DNA from: Prevotella sp. CAG:891
GTDB lineage: Bacteria > Bacteroidota > Bacteroidia > Bacteroidales > Bacteroidaceae
Reading direction: 5' to 3'
DNA: 11,185 nucleotides
Assembly (NCBI GenBank): GCA_000437675.1
Contig: FR901658.1
Coordinates: 1 to 11,185 of the forward strand
Numbering within the stretch: position 1 is the stretch's first letter; the number at the start of each line of letters is the position of its first letter. The notes below the pieces were generated by a model. That model had not been told where the DNA came from and ran no database searches. It was given only the letters and a program-made list of their open reading frames with translations. Of the stretch, positions 7,378-11,185 are shown in pieces. The translations under genes and the position numbers were made by a program.

Positions 7378-9216
7378 ATGAATAAAATTTTACTTTCACT
7401 GACACTTGCCCTCGGCCTGTTTGGCATTGCCCAAGCCACAGTGCCGCAACGACGTCAGTTCACTCACAAACAACCCGACGGCACCAGCCTACGCCTCACC
7501 TCCGTTGCCAACGGACGTTACATTACCTATGCCACCACCGACGGACTTGCCGTGCTGCGTGGCACCGACGGTAATTTTTACTATGCCCAGCCTGCTGCAG
7601 GCGAATGGCAATGCACCACGCACCTTGCCCACAACCAAGCTGAACGCACCACCGCCGAAACTGCACTTCTGAACAAGCATAGCCTGCCCATCGAAGCTGC
7701 CTCTCAAATGCTGGCCAACCGCTACCCTACTCCGCGCCTGCAGCGTGCCACCCGTTCCGAAGCCTCTACAGCCGACGGACTGGGCACCTACAAAAAGTCT
7801 GCTCCGGGCACTGTCTGCTCCATAGGCTCGCCGGTCATCCCCGTGGTCATGGTCAACTTTGCCGACCGCACCTTTACCGACACCATTGATGCCACCAAAG
7901 TAACGCGCTTTTTCAACGAACCGGGCTATGCCGACGAACAGGGAAGCAAAGGGTCGGTCAAGGACTACTTCACAGCGCAAAGCCAAGGGCTCTTCACCCC
8001 GACCTTCTCTGTAGTAGCCACCGTCACCCTGCCCAAAGGCTACGCTTACTATGGGGCTAATTCCACCAGCGGCCGCATTGACGAACACATCACCGATTTC
8101 ATCACCGATGCCCTTGCGCAAGCCGAAAAAACGGTCGATTTCTCGGCCTATGCCACCAACGGCGAAGTCCCCCTCGTCAGTTTCATGTTTGCCGGACCGG
8201 GCGAACAATCTTCGTTCGAAAAAGGCTGCGAGGACTACATTTGGGCTCAATTCTCCACCCGCAGTTTCACGGTCAATCAGGGTGCCGTGCGCATCAACTC
8301 CTACTTCGTGGGCAATGAACTCTTGCAAAGTTACGGTGCCACGCCCAACGACATTACTGCCGCTCACATGGACGGTGTAGGTCTTTTCAGCCACGAATTC
8401 GGCCACGCCTTGGGTCTGCCCGACTTTTATTACACCGGTCGCAACGCAGCTATAAAAGACAGCCTGCTCACCATGGACTACTGGAGCATCATGGACTACG
8501 GCCAATACTATTTCAACGGCTATGCTCCCCCGGGCTACACGGCCTACGAACGCAGCTTCATGGGCTGGCTTCGCGTAACCGAACTCAGCGAAGCACAAAC
8601 GGGTGTGAAACTGTATGCCTTCGGACAAGAGGAACTCGGCCCCACGGCCTACGTCATCCGAAATCCAGAATGCCCCTCAGAGTATTATCTGCTCGAAAAC
8701 CGCCAAATCGGCACTTGGTATCCCAAACGTATGGGCACGGGTATGCTCGTCACCCACGTCGACTATGAAGCTGGCGCATGGCTATCGAATGCTGTTAACA
8801 ACGACCCCCTGCACCAACGCATGGCCTACATTCCGGCCGATAATAAAAAAGACGGTACGCGCACCAGAAAGGGCATAACGCTCACGCAACTTTTCAACGG
8901 CTATAAGGGCGATCTCTTCCCCGGCCTGCAAAACGTCACCTCGCTCACCGACGACACTTTGCCTGCCACAACCTTGTTCAATGGCACCGCCGGAAAACTC
9001 GGCAAACCCATCCTCAATATTTCGCAGAATGAACAGGGTGTCATATCGTTCGACTTCATCACCCCCGGCCCCAGCAGCATCACCGAAATGCCTGGCACCA
9101 CCCCGACTGCCGCAAAGGCTGTCTACTCGCTCACCGGTCGCCGCATTCTTAACTGGCAACAAGCCGAACCGGGTGTCTACATTCTGTCTGACGGCACAAA
9201 AGTCATCAAACACTAA
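7378..9216 (+). CDS. Secreted M6 family metalloprotease with T9SS-like C-terminal tail
   Basis: Zinc metallopeptidase of the M6 (immune inhibitor A-like) family, 612 residues. A signal peptide (MNKILLSLTLALGLFGIAQA) leads into an N-terminal propeptide-like part (QPDGTSLRLTS, TTDGLAVLR, FYYAQP at about 32-71) common in Bacteroidetes M6 proteins. The catalytic domain begins near residue 150 (IPVVMVNFADRTF) and contains the zinc motif HEFGH (339-343) in SHEFGHALGLPDFY, with WSIMDYG (369-375) as Met-turn-like element. The last ~35 residues (VYSLTGRRI ... GVYILSDGTKVIKH) resemble the end of type A sorting domains used by the type IX secretion system, which would place the enzyme outside the cell. 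It probably degrades proteins or peptides; the substrate is unknown. It lies 36 bases after the NfeD-like gene, possibly co-transcribed, and ends before a terminator. No truncation or frameshift is seen. Confidence 0.92.
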   Translation: MNKILLSLTLALGLFGIAQATVPQRRQFTHKQPDGTSLRLTSVANGRYITYATTDGLAVLRGTDGNFYYAQPAAGEWQCTTHLAHNQAERTTAETALLNKHSLPIEAASQMLANRYPTPRLQRATRSEASTADGLGTYKKSAPGTVCSIGSPVIPVVMVNFADRTFTDTIDATKVTRFFNEPGYADEQGSKGSVKDYFTAQSQGLFTPTFSVVATVTLPKGYAYYGANSTSGRIDEHITDFITDALAQAEKTVDFSAYATNGEVPLVSFMFAGPGEQSSFEKGCEDYIWAQFSTRSFTVNQGAVRINSYFVGNELLQSYGATPNDITAAHMDGVGLFSHEFGHALGLPDFYYTGRNAAIKDSLLTMDYWSIMDYGQYYFNGYAPPGYTAYERSFMGWLRVTELSEAQTGVKLYAFGQEELGPTAYVIRNPECPSEYYLLENRQIGTWYPKRMGTGMLVTHVDYEAGAWLSNAVNNDPLHQRMAYIPADNKKDGTRTRKGITLTQLFNGYKGDLFPGLQNVTSLTDDTLPATTLFNGTAGKLGKPILNISQNEQGVISFDFITPGPSSITEMPGTTPTAAKAVYSLTGRRILNWQQAEPGVYILSDGTKVIKH

Positions 9217-9244
9217 GCCAACATCCCGACAATTCATACAACAA

Positions 9245-9288
9245 CCCCGCCCGTTTGCCTTCCAAGCAAACAGGTGGGGCTGTTTTTT
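9245..9288 (+). terminator. Intrinsic terminator after the M6 peptidase
   Basis: An extended stem pairs CCCCGCC (9245-9251) with GGTGGGG (9273-9279, one G-T pair) and GTTTGC (9253-9258) with GCAAAC (9266-9271). Six T residues follow at 9283-9288. It lies 29 bases past the stop codon, in the convergent gap with the leftward HU-like gene. Confidence 0.85.
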
Positions 9289-9317
9289 AGGCACTTATCT
9301 CTGCTGCCGAAGCATCA

Positions 9318-9770
9318 TCACACCTGCGCCATAGGTTCTTCATCACGGGTCATATCATCACGGGTCATGAGCACCTCACTCTCTGCCGGATATTTATACT
9401 CTCTGAATTTCACAAAGTCCTTGCTCAAATAGCGACGCAAATAAGTGGAAGGAAAGTACACACAATGAATACGCTCAATCGGCTGCTTCATACACTCGTC
9501 GAGCGATTCGGCCGACTTTACCTTCAGGGTAGGGCGAAACGACCCCAAATACCCCAAACGCACACTGCGGCCCTGGCTCAAATGGCCCTTCAGCACATCC
9601 TCGAGCGAGGTAAGCAAAGCCGAAATATCCGCTTCAGTCAGCGTAGTGGCCATTACGATGTCGTCGATGATGCGCTTACGGTCAACATAGCCGTTTTGAA
9701 CAATCTGACGACGGTAAGCATTGGTTTTAGCACTCTTGTTTTCGAACTTACGGAAAATATACTGTATCAT
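9318..9770 (-). CDS. HU-like (HU-HIG type) DNA-binding protein, distal copy
   Basis: Probable DNA-binding protein of the Bacteroidetes HU-HIG group, distinct from the short housekeeping HU; 150 residues. The HU-like core runs from about residue 28 to 83: a helical part (RKRIIDDIVMATTLTEADISALLTSLEDVL, shown here as a description of 31-60) followed by GRSVRLGYLGSFRPTL (67-82), the DNA-contacting beta region. The C-terminal part (~100-127) carries YFPSTYLRRYLSKDF and lacks an identifiable extra domain. The tail contains a duplicated MTRD(D/E) pentapeptide. It is a paralog of the HU-like protein at 10032-10436, sharing the SVRLGxLGxFRPTL motif. The two genes point the same way with 261 bases between them, long enough to hold a separate promoter, although none is clear. 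Role could be nucleoid architecture or gene regulation. Confidence 0.83.
   Translation of the reverse strand: MIQYIFRKFENKSAKTNAYRRQIVQNGYVDRKRIIDDIVMATTLTEADISALLTSLEDVLKGHLSQGRSVRLGYLGSFRPTLKVKSAESLDECMKQPIERIHCVYFPSTYLRRYLSKDFVKFREYKYPAESEVLMTRDDMTRDEEPMAQV
9341..9370 (-). repeat. 15-bp tandem duplication inside the HU-like gene
   Basis: The 15-base unit at 9341-9355 is repeated at 9356-9370 with 14 or fewer differing bases only at its edge (CATCACGGGTCAT is identical in both). In the protein it gives MTRDD followed by MTRDE near the C-terminus. The duplication keeps the frame and looks like a recent slippage event in a tolerant tail. Confidence 0.75.
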
Positions 9771-9923
9771 GGTAAAATAAAATTTATAAGGTTAGTTATG
9801 TGTAAGGTGATTCTAATAAGCAGATGTTCCCAATTATCTTTACAGTTGAATGGCGTTATTTCTGCCGTTATTATTTGTGCAGACCTTGCCGCAGCAAATA
9901 CGGTGCAAGAACACCATACCAAG

Positions 9924-9943
9924 TAAAAATACTACGATAGTAT
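9924..9943 (-). terminator. Weak hairpin, possible terminator between the HU-like genes
   Basis: A perfect 6-bp inverted repeat ATACTA-CGA-TAGTAT (9929-9943) is followed on the minus strand by a short T run (A run 9925-9929). It could weakly end the transcript of the upstream HU-like gene about 90 bases past its stop, or be an operator-like palindrome. The stem is AT-rich and low in stability. Confidence 0.35.
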
Positions 9944-10031
9944 CACATCTTTAAATAATTGAGAACACCTGCTTAGAAACAGCTTTTATTTTGGGTTAGA
10001 TGAAAATGTTTACAACTGGCGCATCACTTGC

Positions 10032-10436
10032 TTATTCCGTAGCTTTAGGGGCAACATAAGCCTCCAGACGCACATTTTTAGGTTTCATGCTTTCAGTCAG
10101 CCATCCCGAAGGTTGGAAGCGCACTCTGACCCTAAAATCGGCCTTCTTGCGCAATTCCTCAATCGATGGGGCACTCTTGCCCGAAAGCGTAGGACGGAAG
10201 CAACCCAAATCGCCCAAGCGTACCGAAGAACCATTCTGCAAGTGCTTCAACACGGCCATCTGCATGGCCACCAGGCCGCCCTTTATATCAGCGCGGGTGA
10301 GCGTACATACCTCACTGATTTCATCAATCACCTGCTCAAGCATCACCGGCTCAACAGGAGCTACAGTTTTAAAATAAATCACTTTATCTTCACCTTGAAG
10401 ACGACAAGTAGCTTTGGTAACTTTAAATTTCAACAT
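10032..10436 (-). CDS. HU-like (HU-HIG type) DNA-binding protein, proximal copy
   Basis: Probable DNA-binding protein of the Bacteroidetes HU-HIG group, 134 residues. After a short N-terminal segment (MLKFKVTKATCRLQGEDKVIY region, 1-22) comes the HU-like helical part (VMLEQVIDEISEVCTLTRAD, ~31-50, then IKGGLVAMQMAVLKHLQNG) and the beta motif SSVRLGDLGCFRPTL (70-84). The segment KKADFRVRVRFQPSGWL (97-113) closes the fold. It resembles the common ~130-residue Bacteroidales proteins of this type more closely than the neighbouring copy does. It lies downstream of a small candidate gene and a stable hairpin, in a transcript that should begin near 10757. In Bacteroidales such proteins are often found beside a tiny 'smalltalk' protein and an amidase; no amidase is seen here. 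Confidence 0.87.
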   Translation of the reverse strand: MLKFKVTKATCRLQGEDKVIYFKTVAPVEPVMLEQVIDEISEVCTLTRADIKGGLVAMQMAVLKHLQNGSSVRLGDLGCFRPTLSGKSAPSIEELRKKADFRVRVRFQPSGWLTESMKPKNVRLEAYVAPKATE

Positions 10437-10487
10437 GGTAATTAAGTTTTTTCGTTAGTAAAAAATTCTGTGTGTGTGTCGGTTAGG

Positions 10488-10528
10488 TTGGGCAGCCACA
10501 CCGCTCATCGAGCAAAAGGCAAGCCCAA
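10488..10528 (-). promoter_or_regulatory. Stable RNA hairpin upstream of the proximal HU-like gene
   Basis: TTGGGC (10488-10493) pairs with GCCCAA (10523-10528), continues with GCC (10495-10497) against GGC (10518-10520), and encloses GCTC-ATC-GAGC (10504-10513 region). It has no T run on its leftward side, so it is unlikely to be a terminator. It sits between the stop of the small ORF and the HU-like gene and may control RNA stability, processing or translation. Confidence 0.5.
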
Positions 10529-10533
10529 AATGT

Positions 10534-10641
10534 TTAGTTTTTGGATTTACGGGTGGTCCACTCCTTAAAGTGATCTATCACATATTTCAAGGCGTCGTAA
10601 ATCACCTTAAAGGCAAGGAGCCACTTTTCTGATTTGTTCAT
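10534..10641 (-). CDS. Candidate 35-residue protein upstream of the HU-like gene
   Basis: A 35-residue ORF starting MNKSEKWLLAFKVIYDAL and ending in a basic tail (TTRKSKN). The middle (about 6-28) can form an amphipathic or weakly hydrophobic helix rich in Trp, Phe, Tyr and Val. It lies about 115 bases after the expected transcription start of a consensus promoter and ahead of the HU-like gene on the same strand. In size, N-terminal pattern and neighbourhood it recalls the Bacteroidales 'smalltalk' proteins found next to HU-HIG genes, but the usual order is HU gene first, and its second half is more charged than I would expect. I therefore give no family name. The alternative is an untranslated leader. 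Confidence 0.5.
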   Translation of the reverse strand: MNKSEKWLLAFKVIYDALKYVIDHFKEWTTRKSKN

Positions 10642-10701
10642 ACGTTTTTCTGGTTTAATCTGTTAATCATTCAGGGTTAGTTTCTTCATCATTTCATCTC
10701 T

Positions 10702-10719
10702 GTGAGGCTAAGTTCTCAC
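10702..10719 (-). promoter_or_regulatory. Small hairpin in the leader of the HU-like cluster
   Basis: GTGAG (10702-10706) and CTCAC (10715-10719) form a 5-bp stem with an 8-base loop, about 45 bases into the expected leader RNA. A nine-codon ORF (MMKKLTLND) follows on the minus strand before the 35-residue ORF. Either could be a control element; both are short enough to be chance. Confidence 0.25.
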
Positions 10720-10762
10720 GCCCATCGTCTGCAGCCGTTGCCGTCAGAACTCGTTTGCTGAT

Positions 10763-10796
10763 GCAAAGATACAACTTCAAATACGCGAAATCCAAA
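10763..10796 (-). promoter_or_regulatory. Bacteroidetes-type promoter for the small ORF and HU-like gene
   Basis: On the minus strand a -33 TTTG (10793-10796) is followed after 21 bases by -7 TATCTTTGC (10763-10771), the same 9-mer as in the frr promoter. Transcription should start near 10757 and run leftward through the 35-residue ORF and the proximal HU-like gene. Confidence 0.75.
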
Positions 10797-10800
10797 TTTT

Positions 10801-11185
10801 TTGACGACCTAATATCGCACCTCACCTATAACTCACTTGAATAACGTATAACAAAATCATTCAGACTCAAACGTTTCAAAACTGTTTTTAGGCGAAAAAA
10901 AAAATGAAATAGGGATATTCAAAATCGAGGGTCAAAACGGAAAAACAAAGCCAGTTCGAATCTGACATAGCATCGGCTCAGTCAAAATTACATAGGGAGG
11001 CTACGCCCTCAGAACCTTCAAAAGTAATGCTGATTATCGTGGTTAAAAGACCGCTGAACTTTGATATACCTTGTAAATGCGTAGTAAGCCTGGCTAACAG
11101 AAGTAGCATAGGAGCCGTAAGAATGTATAACGACTTTCCCCCAAGCAGCATCAATCCCTTACCTCCATAAACGAGCAAAGCCTCC
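10801..11185. other. Right-hand end without a convincing gene; possible repeat edge
   Basis: Bases 10801-10977 are AT-rich, with a run of ten A residues (10895-10904), and I see nothing in them. From about 10978 to the window end the composition becomes more balanced and frames open on both strands. Leftward, an open frame with no stop runs in from the window edge and ends at 10978, with a TTG but no good ATG near the edge and a leucine-rich product (LYILTAPMLLLLARL). Rightward, a frame through MLIIVVKRPLNFDIPC ends near 11157. Neither resembles a family I can name. The segment may be the edge of a dispersed repeat or mobile element cut by the window. Confidence 0.35.

Noticed and set aside
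7489..8628. 379-residue open frame on the minus strand
   Set aside because: It is antisense to the M6 peptidase, including its HEFGH region, and is a shadow of that gene's codon bias. No domain is visible.
9840..9917. 25-codon leftward ORF between the HU-like genes
   Set aside because: Short, with no start signal and no conserved pattern that I recognise; likely chance.
10949..10975. tRNA T-arm-like motif (CAG TTCGAAT CTG)
   Set aside because: No anticodon arm, D arm or acceptor partner can be built upstream, so it is not a tRNA; a tRNA fragment or attachment-site remnant cannot be supported.
1..11185. CRISPR array
   Set aside because: No set of regularly spaced 24-40 base repeats was seen anywhere in the window.

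Overview
The window looks like chromosomal DNA of a Bacteroidetes bacterium, most likely order Bacteroidales. Three things point there. Promoters carry the Bacteroidetes -33 TTTG / -7 TAnnTTTGC pattern, and the same 9-mer TATCTTTGC appears upstream of frr and upstream of the HU-like cluster. Genes lack strong Shine-Dalgarno sites and are preceded by A/T-rich stretches. The gene families (GH92 mannosidase, HU-HIG type DNA-binding proteins, short NfeD, an M6 peptidase with a T9SS-like tail) are typical of the group. Genus cannot be fixed from the sequence alone.

Layout. Bases 1-430 are AT-rich with no gene seen. A leftward block follows: a strong terminator (437-493), a secreted GH92 alpha-mannosidase (559-2748), a candidate 47-residue basic protein (2818-2961), a terminator (2991-3043) and cysS (3119-4606) with its own -7 element. 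The 490-base gap at 4607-5096 separates cysS from a rightward block and holds the frr promoter. The rightward block has frr (5097-5657) and rsgA (5682-6617), 24 bases apart and closed by a terminator at 6635-6690. It continues with an NfeD-like membrane protein (6877-7341) and a secreted M6-family metalloprotease (7378-9216), closed by a terminator at 9245-9288. Convergent to these is a leftward cluster: a promoter (10763-10796), a candidate 35-residue protein (10534-10641), an HU-like protein (10032-10436) and a second HU-like protein (9318-9770). The last ~400 bases hold no convincing gene and may end in a dispersed repeat.

How the genes fit together. cysS, frr and rsgA are translation housekeeping genes: Cys-tRNA synthesis, ribosome recycling and 30S maturation. 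GH92 and the M6 peptidase are exported hydrolases suited to host glycoprotein or glycan turnover, but nothing shows they act together, and no SusC/SusD pair is present. The two HU-like proteins are paralogs sharing a core motif and probably act on DNA. No complete undescribed system is evident. The most promising unexplained elements are the two unannotated-size small ORFs, the hairpin-rich leader of the HU cluster, and the right-hand edge of the window.
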